DNA of 64,000 bases from Vagococcus intermedius (GTDB lineage Bacteria > Bacillota > Bacilli > Lactobacillales > Vagococcaceae). The DNA is taken from contig NZ_CP110232.1 of the NCBI RefSeq assembly GCF_029144185.1, positions 744,001 through 808,000 on the forward strand, written 5' to 3'. The stretch's first letter is position 1, and the number at the start of each line of letters is the position of its first letter. The notes beneath the pieces are model-generated. The model was not told the DNA's origin and made no database searches. It saw only the letters and a list, made by a program, of their open reading frames with translations. Positions 1 through 9,790 of the stretch are shown one piece after another. The position numbers and the translations under genes are program-made.

Positions 1-1
1 G

Positions 2-550
2 GTGGCTCATATTTCTTATGATGAATATAATCAAGGCGGTAAAATCATAAACTTTTTCTTAGAACCAGCCACTATTGCTTTTGCTATTCCGTTATACAAA
101 CAAGTAGACGTATTGAAAAAAAATCTTGTAGAAATATTATTAGCGATTGTTATTGGATCTATTTGTTCTTTAGGCATTGTTTTTATTATAACAAAACAAT
201 TAAATGTCTCTAAAGAAGTGATGTTATCACTTTTACCTCAAGCCGCTACAACTGCTATCGCACTGCCAGCATCGGAATCAATTGGTGGCATACCAGCTAT
301 TACATCTTTTGCGGTTATTTTTAATGCAGTGATAGTCTACGCTATGGGGAAAATGATACTAAAATTATTTAATATCAAAAATTCAATAGCAAGAGGACTA
401 GCCTTAGGGACTAGTGGACATGCTCTTGGTGTGGCAATAAGTATTGAAATGGGAGAGGTTGAAGCAGCAATGGCAAGTATTGCTGTAGTAGTAGTAGGTG
501 TTGTAACCGTTCTGATAATCCCGCTATTCATTACTATTGTTGGCATATAA
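2..550 (+). CDS. lrgB: LrgB family membrane protein, 5' part missing
   Basis: The gene runs off the left edge, so only about the last 180 residues are visible; LrgB proteins are usually about 230 residues. The core is very close to the family: [16 protein letters not shown], then [19 protein letters not shown], and [16 protein letters not shown] near the C-terminus, with several hydrophobic membrane segments. LrgB works with the holin-like LrgA in the Cid/Lrg system, which affects murein hydrolase activity, autolysis and pyruvate/acetate-linked overflow metabolism. lrgA would be expected just upstream, outside the window. The GTG at the edge is an internal codon, not the start. Identification is firm; the exact physiological role in this organism is not visible. 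Confidence 0.9.
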   Translation: MAHISYDEYNQGGKIINFFLEPATIAFAIPLYKQVDVLKKNLVEILLAIVIGSICSLGIVFIITKQLNVSKEVMLSLLPQAATTAIALPASESIGGIPAITSFAVIFNAVIVYAMGKMILKLFNIKNSIARGLALGTSGHALGVAISIEMGEVEAAMASIAVVVVGVVTVLIIPLFITIVGI

Positions 551-574
551 AAATTATGCAAAGGAGTGAGTGTG

Positions 575-916
575 ATGTTTGATGATTATTTGAAAGTAGA
601 CCCACTTTTATTAGTTGAAGCTTTGCGTGATATTTCAACTATACTAGGAGATAGTGATGATACGCCTATTTCAGGTGCTTTATTTTGTATCAAACATAAT
701 TGGGAATTTGATGTTAGAAATAAAATTTGGTCTGCTTTAGACAGATTAATACTGGTCGAACCAGTAGCCAATTTACATTTTTCAACTGTTGATGATTTTT
801 TAAGATCCGAAGTGCCATTGCTTGAAGACCTCACACAAACTGAAATGAAAGTATTGATAAAATCATTTGCTAAAACTGTGAATCTAGAGCTTTATGAATT
901 TAGTCAGTCGATATAG
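575..916 (+). CDS. small protein of unknown function
   Basis: An open frame of 113 residues begins at ATG 575, placed 8 nt after an AAGGAG ribosome site at 561-566; the upstream GTG codons lie in or next to that site and are less likely. It begins 24 nt after the lrgB stop and may be co-transcribed with it. The product is acidic, soluble-looking and mostly helical by composition, without a signal peptide or membrane segment. I do not recognise the family. Proximity to lrgB is the only functional hint. Confidence 0.7.
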   Translation: MFDDYLKVDPLLLVEALRDISTILGDSDDTPISGALFCIKHNWEFDVRNKIWSALDRLILVEPVANLHFSTVDDFLRSEVPLLEDLTQTEMKVLIKSFAKTVNLELYEFSQSI

Positions 917-1096
917 CTGAGACTCATAACTTACTTAATTGTTTAAATTAGTCACTACTTTTTTTATAATAATTTTTAGCTGTTATTCGGTATTGGAAAG
1001 GGTGGTTTAGGTTAATTTTAAAAACTCGATGGTAGATTACATGGTTATTTTGAAAATATATTTGAGTTATTTAAAAAGAAAGAAATTTATTTAACC

Positions 1097-1126
1097 TTGA
1101 CTATTTGTCTTATTTATTTGTACAAT
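1097..1126 (+). promoter_or_regulatory. promoter of structured RNA copy 1
   Basis: The -35 TTGACT (1097-1102) and -10 TACAAT (1121-1126) are separated by 18 nt. The same TTGACTATTT start, the same 18-nt spacing and a TATAAT box occur at 29105-29134 in front of the second RNA copy, which supports it as real. Confidence 0.75.
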
Positions 1127-1132
1127 GGCGTC

Positions 1133-1366
1133 AGATAGAAATAAATCAAATGAAAAAGGCGCTCATTAGCTAGACGGGAATCTAGTTAATAAGCTTTGAC
1201 TTTGACATCATCAGTGTCTAATCAAGTTGCCATAGTTTATGCTACCACCATCTCTAAGACTTGTAACTATTTCTAAGAGTCTTTTTCTAAAGTTTTTGCA
1301 GAGATGACAGTGTTTTATTTAGCTATGTCAAAGAGGTTGGACGAAAGTGTCCAACCTCTTTTTTTA
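1133..1366 (+). ncRNA. structured RNA, copy 1, upstream of arcA
   Basis: A roughly 230-nt transcript is predicted from the promoter at 1097-1126 to an intrinsic terminator whose 12-bp stem (1331-1342 with 1349-1360) is followed by a T run. It contains no convincing ORF. A paralogue lies at 29141-29379. Shared blocks are the 5' stretch ending AAAAAGGC, a hairpin directly after it, a small GACA...TGTC hairpin (about 1204-1218), the block TCTAATCAAGTTGCCATAG (1217-1235), and TTTTATTTAGCTATGT just before the terminator. CATAG in the central block could pair with CTATG near the 3' end. It ends about 120 nt before arcA in the same direction, so it may be a cis-acting leader/attenuator or a free small RNA. 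I cannot name an Rfam family; T-box motifs are absent. Confidence 0.7.
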
Positions 1367-1487
1367 TGTGTTTAATCGCATAAGTAAGCTGGATTTATTT
1401 CTATCATTATTGTTAGAAGAATGCCAATTACTGTGTATGATGTCAACTGTCTGTTATCTTGTGAAAAGGAAATAAGGAGGAAAAGTT

Positions 1488-2714
1488 ATGACACAACCTA
1501 TTAATGTTTTTTCAGAAATAGGGAAATTAAAAACAGTTTTATTGCATCGTCCAGGAAAAGAGTTAGAAAACTTAATGCCAGATTATCTTGATGATTTATT
1601 GTTTGATGATATTCCTTACCTACCACAGGCACAAAAAGAGCATGATGCTTTTGCCGATTTATTGAGGAAAAAAGGGGTCGAAGTTGTATATTTAGAAGAC
1701 TTAGCAGCAGAAGCTATTTCTGAACCTGACGTCAGGTCGTCCTTTATTAAAGATTATTTAGAGGAAGCAAATATAAAGGGCACGGGCTTAACACGTATGA
1801 TTCAAGCTAAATTAGATGCAATTAGAACCAATCGAGAATTGATTGATGTGACAATGGCGGGTATTCCAAAATCTGATTTGGAAGAGTTAAAATCTAAAAG
1901 CCTAACGGATATGATTGAATCAGACTATCCTTTTGCAATTGACCCAATGCCGAATCTCTACTTTACTAGAGATCCCTTTGCTACCCTTGGTACAGGTGTG
2001 TCTATCAATAAAATGTATTCGGTTACTCGTAGACGAGAGACACTCTACGCTAAATATATTTTTACTTATCATCCAAGATTTAAAGATAGTAATATTCCGA
2101 TGTTATATGATCGTCATGACTCAACTAGAATTGAAGGCGGAGATGAATTAGTACTATCAAAAGATTTGTTAGCCTTAGGAATGTCACAAAGGACAGATGT
2201 AGCATCTATTGAAAAGTTAGCTAAAAATATTTTTGAACAAAAAATTGGCTTTAAACGCTTATTAGCTTTTGATATTGGAAGTAAGCGTAAATTCATGCAT
2301 TTAGATACTGTTTTCACTATGCTAGATTATGATAAATTTTCAATTCATCCAGAAATAGAAGGAGATTTGACCGTTTATTCTATTTCAGAAACAGTGGACG
2401 GGAAAATAGAGATTATCAAAGAATGTGATAGCCTGGAAGCGATTCTCAATAAATATTTAGAAATTGATACAGTTAAGCTAATTCGTTGTGGAGGTAATGA
2501 TCCTATGGCAGCTGCAAGGGAGCAGTGGAATGATGGTTCAAATACCTTAGCTATTGCGCCAGGGGAAGTCATTGTTTATGATCGGAATCCGGTAACGAAT
2601 AAAGCTTTAGAAGAAGCTGGTGTTACACTTAATTACATTGCCGGAAGTGAGCTCGTTCGAGGTCGCGGCGGTCCTCGTTGTATGAGTATGCCATTAGTTC
2701 GTGAAGACATCTAA
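1488..2714 (+). CDS. arcA: arginine deiminase
   Basis: Hydrolyses L-arginine to citrulline and ammonia, the first step of the cytoplasmic arginine deiminase pathway. The 408-residue length is typical. Visible family motifs are [15 protein letters not shown] near the N-terminus, FTRDP (159-163), EGGDE, His271 in [10 protein letters not shown], and the C-terminal GGPRCMSMP with catalytic Cys398. An AAGGAGG site sits just before the ATG. It is the first gene of arcABCD and is preceded by structured RNA copy 1, whose terminator ends about 120 nt upstream. No argR or arcR regulator gene is adjacent, unlike many enterococcal clusters. Identification is secure. Confidence 0.97.
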   Translation: MTQPINVFSEIGKLKTVLLHRPGKELENLMPDYLDDLLFDDIPYLPQAQKEHDAFADLLRKKGVEVVYLEDLAAEAISEPDVRSSFIKDYLEEANIKGTGLTRMIQAKLDAIRTNRELIDVTMAGIPKSDLEELKSKSLTDMIESDYPFAIDPMPNLYFTRDPFATLGTGVSINKMYSVTRRRETLYAKYIFTYHPRFKDSNIPMLYDRHDSTRIEGGDELVLSKDLLALGMSQRTDVASIEKLAKNIFEQKIGFKRLLAFDIGSKRKFMHLDTVFTMLDYDKFSIHPEIEGDLTVYSISETVDGKIEIIKECDSLEAILNKYLEIDTVKLIRCGGNDPMAAAREQWNDGSNTLAIAPGEVIVYDRNPVTNKALEEAGVTLNYIAGSELVRGRGGPRCMSMPLVREDI

Positions 2715-2730
2715 TAAAGGGGAGACTAAC

Positions 2731-3750
2731 ATGACAAGTGTTTTTCAAGATCGGAGTATTTTATCAGAACAGGAATTAACAGCTGAAGAACTAATCTATT
2801 TGATTGATTTTTCAATCCATTTAAAAAAATTGAAACAAAAAGGGATTCCTCATCATTATTTAGAAGGCAAAAATATAGCCCTATTATTTGAAAAAAACTC
2901 GACTCGTACAAGAGCAGCTTTTACAACAGCTGCGATTGATTTAGGTGCTCACCCAGAATTTTTAGGAAAAAATGATATTCAATTAGGAAAAAAAGAATCG
3001 GTTGAAGATACTGCCAAAGTGTTAGGAAGTATGTTTGACGGAATTGAATTTAGAGGGTTTAGTCAAAAAGTAGTAGAGGGGTTAGCGACACATTCAGGTG
3101 TACCTGTTTGGAATGGTCTCACAGATGATTGGCATCCAACTCAAATGATAGCTGATTTTATGACTATCAAAGAGCAGTTTGGTTATTTAAAAGGATTGAA
3201 ATTAGTTTATGTCGGTGATGGACGTAATAATGTGGCAAATAGTTTATTGGTAACCTCAGCGATTTTAGGAGTCAATGTGACCATTTGTTCTCCTGAGTCA
3301 TTGTTGCCCAAACAGGATATTGTTACAATTGCTCAAGAAAAAGCTAAATTATCAGGTAGCGAGATTTGTTTGACAAGTGATGTTTCAGAAGGAGTCGAAA
3401 AAGCAAATATCTTGTATACCGATGTTTGGGTATCGATGGGGGAAGAAGATAAATTTGAAGAACGAGTAGCTTTATTAGCACCTTATCAAATCAACTGTGA
3501 GATGATAAATAAAACAAAACAAGCTAAGGGTAATTTGATTATTTTACATTGTTTGCCTGCCTTTCATGATAGTGAGACCGAATATGGCAAGATGGTCCTT
3601 GAACAATTTGGTATACAGGAGATGGAGATTACAGATGAAGCTTTCAGAAGCGATTACGGTAGGCAATTTGATGAAGCTGAAAATAGAATGCACTCAATCA
3701 AAGCAATCATGGCGGCTACGCTAGGCCACTTATTTATTCCAAAAGTTTAG
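2731..3750 (+). CDS. arcB: ornithine carbamoyltransferase, catabolic
   Basis: Converts citrulline plus phosphate to ornithine and carbamoyl phosphate in the arginine deiminase pathway. The 339-residue protein has the carbamoyl-phosphate loop STRTR (57-61), HPTQ at 135-138 and the HCLP motif at 273-276 with the ornithine-site cysteine. ATG 2731 follows an AAAGGGGAG site; an upstream in-frame GTG at 2701 lies inside arcA and is less likely. It begins 16 nt after arcA. Placement between arcA and arcC points to the catabolic rather than biosynthetic enzyme. Confidence 0.96.
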   Translation: MTSVFQDRSILSEQELTAEELIYLIDFSIHLKKLKQKGIPHHYLEGKNIALLFEKNSTRTRAAFTTAAIDLGAHPEFLGKNDIQLGKKESVEDTAKVLGSMFDGIEFRGFSQKVVEGLATHSGVPVWNGLTDDWHPTQMIADFMTIKEQFGYLKGLKLVYVGDGRNNVANSLLVTSAILGVNVTICSPESLLPKQDIVTIAQEKAKLSGSEICLTSDVSEGVEKANILYTDVWVSMGEEDKFEERVALLAPYQINCEMINKTKQAKGNLIILHCLPAFHDSETEYGKMVLEQFGIQEMEITDEAFRSDYGRQFDEAENRMHSIKAIMAATLGHLFIPKV

Positions 3751-3781
3751 TAAGAATCACTATAGACGGGGAGGAACAAGT

Positions 3782-4723
3782 ATGACTCAAACAGTGGTGA
3801 TTGCTTTAGGTGGCAATGCGATTTTGACTGATGACCCTACAGCAGAAGCTCAACAATTAGCATTAAAAAAAACGGTTAAACATCTGATACCATTAGTAAA
3901 AAAAGGTTACCGTTTAGTTATTAGTCATGGAAATGGTCCTCAAGTAGGCAATTTGATTTTACAACAAAACGAGGCTGATAGTCCTAGTAATCCAGCGTTA
4001 CCTTTAGATAGTTGCGTAGCGATGACACAAGGAAGTATCGGTTATTGGTTAGAGCAAGCCTTAAGAAATGAATTACAGAATCAGGGGTTAGAAAATCAGG
4101 TTGCAACCATTATGACTCAAGTAGTAGTTGATCAAAAAGATCCAGCATTTCATCATCCTAGTAAACCAATCGGCCCTTTTTATACAGAATCAGAAGCGTG
4201 TATATTGAAAGATAAAAAAGTAGGTAGCTACATTGAGGATGCGGGAAGAGGTTGGCGAAAAGTAGTCCCAAGCCCGCGACCAATTGAAATTATTGGTCAC
4301 CAGATAATTACTTACCTCCTTGAGAAGCAAGTGATTACTATTTCCGCCGGTGGAGGTGGTATTCCTGTTGTTAGGGAACCTTTATTAAGAGGGATTGAAG
4401 CAGTCATTGACAAAGACTTCGCCTCTGAAAAACTAGCAGAATTAGTGGGAGCAGATGCTTTAATTATTTTAACAGGCGTAGATTATGTTGCACTTGACTA
4501 CGGTACTGATAAGCAAAGAGACTTAACAAAAGTCTCTATTTCTGAATTAGAGACATATAAAGAAGCTGGCCAATTTGCCCCAGGTAGTATGTTACCGAAA
4601 GTTGAAGCGGTCATAACATTTGTCAAGTCAGGAGCTAATAAAAAAGCGATGATTACATCATTAGAAAAATTAGCACAGTTTGAGTTGGCAGGTGTGGGCA
4701 CAACAGTCATAAGTGACGGTTAG
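3782..4723 (+). CDS. arcC: carbamate kinase
   Basis: Transfers phosphate from carbamoyl phosphate to ADP, giving ATP, CO2 and ammonia; this is the energy-yielding step of the arginine deiminase pathway. The 313-residue protein carries the amino-acid-kinase fold signatures: GGNAI at the N-terminus, [19 protein letters not shown], and [21 protein letters not shown] ribosome site precedes the ATG, 31 nt after arcB. A short dyad overlaps its stop codon. Confidence 0.97.
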   Translation: MTQTVVIALGGNAILTDDPTAEAQQLALKKTVKHLIPLVKKGYRLVISHGNGPQVGNLILQQNEADSPSNPALPLDSCVAMTQGSIGYWLEQALRNELQNQGLENQVATIMTQVVVDQKDPAFHHPSKPIGPFYTESEACILKDKKVGSYIEDAGRGWRKVVPSPRPIEIIGHQIITYLLEKQVITISAGGGGIPVVREPLLRGIEAVIDKDFASEKLAELVGADALIILTGVDYVALDYGTDKQRDLTKVSISELETYKEAGQFAPGSMLPKVEAVITFVKSGANKKAMITSLEKLAQFELAGVGTTVISDG

Positions 4724-4738
4724 CCAAGATTACTTGGC
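4723..4738 (+). other. short dyad at the arcC/arcD junction
   Basis: GCCAAG (4723-4728) and CTTGGC (4733-4738) form a perfect 6-bp stem with a 4-nt loop overlapping the arcC stop codon. No T run follows, so it is not a terminator. It could be an RNA stability or processing element that sets arcD level relative to arcABC; this is inference. Confidence 0.35.
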
Positions 4739-4756
4739 GGAAAGTGAGGGAGGAAT

Positions 4757-6211
4757 GTGGTAGCAAAAAAGAAAAAAGATAAAAAGGCGCTATCGTCATT
4801 TAGTATCCTTTTTATTATTATTTTTGTACTAGCAATTATTACTTGGGTAGTTGCTGGCAATACTTTTGCTCCAACTGTTCCACCAGGTGGTACAGAAACA
4901 GTTGATCATGTAATTGGCGCAAGAATTTCTGATATTATTATGTCACCTTTTAATGGTTTTAGAGATGCCATTGATATTTGTGTCTTTATATTAGTTTTAG
5001 GCGGTTTTCTAAATATTGTGACAGAAACAGGCGCCTTAGAGGCAGGAATTCAACATGTTGTAAAAAAATTAAAAGGGAATGAATTAATTATTATTCCTAT
5101 TTTAATGTTACTATTTTCGATTGGTGGCTCAACCTATGGGGATGGCAGAGGAAACAATTCCTTTTTATATTTTAATTACGGCCACCTTAGTCGCCTCAGG
5201 ATTTGACACAATTGTAGCAGTCGGAACGATTTTATTAGGAACTAGTGCCGGAATCATTGGCTCAACGGTCAATCCTTTTTCAACAGGCGTCGCGATGGAT
5301 GCGTTGAAGGGGATAGATATAGATGTAAATACAGGTTTAACGTTACTGATAGGAGCGGTGATTTGGGCAACTACAACGTTATTTAGTATTATGTACATGA
5401 TGAGTTATGCTAAGAAGGTAAAAGCAGACAAAGGTTCGACGATCTTATCACTTCAAGAACAAGACATCATGATGTCAGAATTTGGTGAAGAAACGAAGGA
5501 AGAAGTAGTCTTTACTAAAAAACATAAATTGGTTTTAAGTGTGTTTGCCTTATGTTTTATTGTGATGATTCTTTAATACCATGGAACACCTTTGGTGTTA
5601 CACTTTTTGAAGGATGGACATCAGTCATTACAGGTGAAAATTTTGGCGATTGGTATTTTGGAGATCTTTCAATGTGGTTTTTCCTTATGGGGATTATTAT
5701 TGCTGTTATTAATCGCTTTTCTGAGTCTGAGATTATTGATATTTTTTTAGCAGGTGCTAAAGATTTAATTTCTGTGGTGATGATTATTGTGGTAGCTAGG
5801 GGAGCCTCAGTTTTAATGTCTCAAACGCATTTAGATTTATATATTTTAGATAAAGCAGCGGGTGGTTTATCCCATCTTTCGCCTATTTTATTTGTGATTA
5901 TGTCTTACATACTTTATCTAGCCTTAAGCTTCTTAATCCCATCAACTTCTGGTTTGGCTTATGTATCAATTCCTGTAATGGGAGGCCTAGCCCACAGTAT
6001 TGGTTTAAGTCCAGAGGTTATGATTATGATTTTTGTCTCAGGGTGTGGTCTAATCAATATTATTACTCCGACTTCTGGGGTAGTGATGGGAGGTTTGGAA
6101 GCGGCAAAAATTAATTACTCAACGTGGCTCAAATTTATTATCAAACCAATGATTATTATTTCATTAATGAATTTGATTGTACTTGTTATTTCGATGTTAC
6201 TTGTAACATAA
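4757..6211 (+). pseudogene. arcD: YfcC/ArcD-type arginine-ornithine exchanger, broken by two frameshifts
   Basis: Together the pieces encode a membrane transporter of about 484 residues of the YfcC family that accompanies arc operons and is thought to exchange arginine for ornithine. The frame is broken twice. At the G4 run 5138-5141, removing one G restores the family motif GGSTYGMAEETIPFY. Near 5568-5571, adding one T after GATGATT joins FALCFIVMI to SLIPW. The shifts are of opposite sign and the 3' part returns to the original frame. All three segments look well conserved with no other damage, which suggests either recent inactivation or two sequencing errors in short homopolymers. The start is GTG 4757, with GGGAGG only a few bases upstream; alternatives are not obvious. 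Confidence 0.85.
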
Positions 6212-6243
6212 GGTAAAGCTTGTCTGTATTCTTTATGGCATAA

Positions 6244-6283
6244 AAAGAGGTACTTCTAGAAATACTAGAGGTACCTCTTTTTT
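6244..6283 (+). terminator. terminator of the arc operon
   Basis: A 16-bp stem, AAAGAGGTACTTCTAG paired with CTAGAGGTACCTCTTT with one T-G wobble, is followed by a T run. Confidence 0.85.
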
Positions 6284-6572
6284 CCATCATATAGATAAGT
6301 TAGTTTTAAGGAGTATCATCTGATTTAGTCGTATGTGTCATAACCTTTAAAGGTAAATGGGAATCTAAAAATAGTAGTACGGAGAAGTGTTACAGGGTCA
6401 GTTATTATAAGCTCTCCTTGTTTGTCAGTACAAAGAAGTTAGTTGGATTAAACACTAAAGCATTAGAAAGTTATTTGTTATTTATAAATGAATCTCGTTT
6501 TAAAAATGTATGTTTTGTATAAAGTTAATTGTATAATATAGATAAACTTTAGTGTTAGAAAGTAGGTAAATT
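6284..6572 (+). other. gap before the helicase gene
   Basis: No credible ORF is seen. A good -10 box TATAAT lies at 6532-6537, about 35 nt before the helicase ATG, but the matching -35 is poor, so the promoter is weak or needs an activator. Confidence 0.4.
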
Positions 6573-9500
6573 ATGCAGGACAACTATAAAAATATCATAG
6601 AGGCATGGTTAAGAATTGAATATTTGAATACAGGAAAATTAAAGATAAAGGAAAACACATCTAAAGTATCTAGCTTAGAAGGGACAACTTTTTCAGAAGG
6701 AAACTTTTTTTTGGAAGATGTCGAACAATATAGTGTCATCTATTTTGGGATTTTTGATGATAATGACTTGGAAAAACAGCTATGTACACTTGTTGATAAT
6801 GGAAGAAAGCCGATAGGTGAAAAGAAAACTTTGAACTATTCTTTATCTGTAAAGGTTAGTAATGAGGGGGCATATGTTGAGAATAGTATTTTTATACCAC
6901 AATTACAATATATGCTCAAAAAAATTATGGGTAATGAGATGGATAATATAGGTGAAGATGAGTTAGCCAGATTAGAAAATGAGGCAGTGGGGTTATTTGA
7001 AATCGAGTTAAAAAATTTATTTAAAGAAGGATTTACACTAGAAAAATTATTGAGTGTTAATGAAAAAATTGGTAATTATTTTCTGACAATTAATTTACTT
7101 AGAGAGGAATGCTATATTTCTTTTGGCGTAAAGAATGAGATTGATTTTAATAGTTTCCTTACATCAGATTTAGAAAAAATATCTAAGTTAGATGAATTAC
7201 CAAAACAGTTGAAATTATACATTGATGGGCACGATCAGTTTAAAAATATAGATGAGAATGAGAAGGCTATTATGGAAATTTTAAATTTGGAGAACTTGCC
7301 AGATGGTAGATGGCCATCAAATAATAATTTCAAACTCTCATTGATGCAGCAGGTTTCGGTTAATCTAGTTCTAAATGAAGAAATAGATATTTTCTCTGTT
7401 AATGGCCCACCTGGAACGGGGAAAACAACATTACTTAAAGATATATTTGCTAACCTTGTCATTAAGAGAGCGTGTGAAATGACAAAGTTTTCAAGTCCGA
7501 AAGAAGCATATCAGAATAAAGGAGTGGTTTATTCTGATGTTAATAACAAGAAGGGATATAATTTTAGAAGTTATCAATTGGATGACTCAATATGTGGTTA
7601 TAGTATTGTTGTAGCGTCATCAAATAATAGTGCGGTTGAAAATATTTCAAAGGATTTACCCAAATCTGAAGAATTAATCCATGATAATGATCGGTTTATG
7701 TCATCAGATAAGGGGTTTTCTGAGAGCATAAAGGAAGTAAATTATTTTCCTGAATACTTATCTTATATATTTGATAAGACAGGTGCTAAAAAAACAGAGA
7801 GTCCTTTTGAAAAATATTGGGGATTATTTTCGGTGAATATGGGGAGATCATCCAATATAAATCAAGTATTAGATCCTTTGCTTTATGGGAAAGAATCAAA
7901 GACGGATGGTAAATTAGAAAAACTTAATGATCGTTTGAAATCTTCAAAGACCACTGTAAAAGAGTGGTCTGTAGTATGTGAGAAATTTACTGATATAAAA
8001 AATCAAATTGAAGATGAGAAAGTAAAGATAACAAACTATTTGGTTCATTTAAAAAAAGAAAATAAACTTATAATAAAGTTAAACGAACTGGATGCAAATC
8101 TAACTATATTAAAAAATGAGATGAATGAAAAGCAAGAAAATATGAAAAGGTTTTATGTAAAGAAAAGTTATTTGATTGAGCAAAAAGAACTACTTCCACG
8201 GTTATCTTTTTTTACTAAGTTAATGGTAATATTAGGAATCAAAGTAAATGAATCAGAAGAAGAGTTGAAGAAGAGTCTTAGTGAACTAAATGAAAAAATT
8301 AGAGCGTATGAAATTGATGTCGATATGATGAAGGAACAGATAAAAAAAATTGAAATTGAGAAACAAGAAAATAGGATAAAACAAGAAAAATTATCTGAAA
8401 GTTTAAAAGAGGAAAGACTTTATTTTCTTGATGACGAAGTAGATACTTTAGAGGGAGAATGGGGACCAGAGTGTTATGATAAAAGACAATTAACGACACC
8501 TTTCGTGACTAAGCGATTAAATTATTTGAGGGGAAATTATTTTATTCAGGCAATGAATGTTCATAAGGTTTTTAATGAAATAAACTCACCCTTATTTTGG
8601 TCAGCACTCAATGTTCTAAAGAATCGCTCTAAATTAGATATGGCGAGTAGTGAACATAAAGAATTGTTAAAACAGTCATGGCAGATTTTTCATTTGTTAA
8701 TTCCAGTAGTAAGTACAACTTTTTCAAGCTTGGGTACAATGTATAAAGGGTTAGAAGAAGAGAGTATAGATTATTTGTTTATTGATGAAGCAGGACAAGC
8801 AACACCACAAGCCGCTGCTGGGGGTATATGGCGAGCTAAACGTGTGATAGCAGTGGGAGATCCTTCTCAAATTGAACCAGTATTAGGAATAGATCCATCG
8901 ATTTTAGGAATTATCAAAGAAAAATATCAAATTGAAGATCACTATGCAGGCGAACAAGCTTCTGTTCAAAAATTAGCAGATTATGCGAATAAGTATGGGA
9001 CGGTAAAACCTGATAAATCAAGAATCGGAGTCCCACTTTGGGTTCATAGAAGATGTTTGAGTCCTATTTTTAACATTTCAAATGAAATATCATATGAAGG
9101 TAAGATGGTTCAAGGGGTATCGGGTAAAGAAGGGACAGTCAGATGGTTTGATATTAAAGGTAAAGCGACTGATAAGTATGTATTAGAACAGAGCCAATGT
9201 TTATTAGAGGAATTGAAAAAAGCGACAAATCTGAGTGATATTTACATCATTTCTCCTTTCAAAAATGTTGTTGACAAAACAAAAGAATTTTTAAGAGAGA
9301 ATAGTTCTTATTTAGCTGAAAATGAGGGGATTAAAATAAAAGATTGGATTAATAAATCAATTGGAACCGTTCATACCTTTCAAGGGAAAGAAGCACCTAT
9401 TGTTTATTTTATTTGTGGAACAGATATAGACTCTGAAGGAGCTGCAAATTGGTCATGTCAAACAGCGAATATAATAAATGTAGCAGTAACAAGAGCTAAG

Positions 9501-9611
9501 AAGGAGTTCTATATCATTGGTGATTATAGTAGATTTAGTGGCAAACCTTTTTACCAAACGCTTGCAAAGTACAGTGAAAATCCTATTAAAAACCAGCCGG
9601 ATGAAATGTAA
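6573..9611 (+). CDS. Upf1-like superfamily 1 DNA/RNA helicase with coiled-coil insert
   Basis: A 1012-residue soluble protein with the motor motifs of AAA_11/AAA_12 (Upf1-like) helicases: Walker A GPPGTGKT at 278-285, Walker B/motif II DEAG at 738-741 followed by GQATPQ and GDPSQIEPV, GTVHTFQGKE at 931-940, and motif VI NVAVTRAKKEF at 969-979. Roughly residues 445-625, between motifs I and II, are rich in K, E, I and L with heptad spacing and look like a long coiled coil. The N-terminal 270 residues are not recognisable. No nuclease domain is seen. It is a single-gene unit with no partner. It may act in nucleic-acid repair or defence against foreign DNA; neither can be shown from sequence. 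Confidence 0.85.
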   Translation: MQDNYKNIIEAWLRIEYLNTGKLKIKENTSKVSSLEGTTFSEGNFFLEDVEQYSVIYFGIFDDNDLEKQLCTLVDNGRKPIGEKKTLNYSLSVKVSNEGAYVENSIFIPQLQYMLKKIMGNEMDNIGEDELARLENEAVGLFEIELKNLFKEGFTLEKLLSVNEKIGNYFLTINLLREECYISFGVKNEIDFNSFLTSDLEKISKLDELPKQLKLYIDGHDQFKNIDENEKAIMEILNLENLPDGRWPSNNNFKLSLMQQVSVNLVLNEEIDIFSVNGPPGTGKTTLLKDIFANLVIKRACEMTKFSSPKEAYQNKGVVYSDVNNKKGYNFRSYQLDDSICGYSIVVASSNNSAVENISKDLPKSEELIHDNDRFMSSDKGFSESIKEVNYFPEYLSYIFDKTGAKKTESPFEKYWGLFSVNMGRSSNINQVLDPLLYGKESKTDGKLEKLNDRLKSSKTTVKEWSVVCEKFTDIKNQIEDEKVKITNYLVHLKKENKLIIKLNELDANLTILKNEMNEKQENMKRFYVKKSYLIEQKELLPRLSFFTKLMVILGIKVNESEEELKKSLSELNEKIRAYEIDVDMMKEQIKKIEIEKQENRIKQEKLSESLKEERLYFLDDEVDTLEGEWGPECYDKRQLTTPFVTKRLNYLRGNYFIQAMNVHKVFNEINSPLFWSALNVLKNRSKLDMASSEHKELLKQSWQIFHLLIPVVSTTFSSLGTMYKGLEEESIDYLFIDEAGQATPQAAAGGIWRAKRVIAVGDPSQIEPVLGIDPSILGIIKEKYQIEDHYAGEQASVQKLADYANKYGTVKPDKSRIGVPLWVHRRCLSPIFNISNEISYEGKMVQGVSGKEGTVRWFDIKGKATDKYVLEQSQCLLEELKKATNLSDIYIISPFKNVVDKTKEFLRENSSYLAENEGIKIKDWINKSIGTVHTFQGKEAPIVYFICGTDIDSEGAANWSCQTANIINVAVTRAKKEFYIIGDYSRFSGKPFYQTLAKYSENPIKNQPDEM

Positions 9612-9790
9612 ACCCAGTTATTTTTCAATTAAGAAACATAGAATCTCTATCGTGAATACGCTTACTTAAAAATTATAGTATGTTATACTTTAAATGACAA
9701 TTTATCACATATTTTGATTCACCTTTACCACAATTCAATATTGTCAAGGTTCATATGTATTTTCTTTTATAAAATGGAAGAGGGGTTTAT

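Noticed and set aside
1217-1345. tracrRNA-like resemblance (TTTAGCTATG)
   Set aside because: No cas gene or repeat array anywhere in the window; the similarity is short and coincidental.
1133-1366. T-box riboswitch before arcA
   Set aside because: The AGGGTGGNACCGCG-type T-box sequence and a specifier-loop architecture are not present.
6573-9611. Helicase as part of a Mokosh system
   Set aside because: Mokosh needs a phospholipase-D-type nuclease, fused or adjacent; none is seen here.
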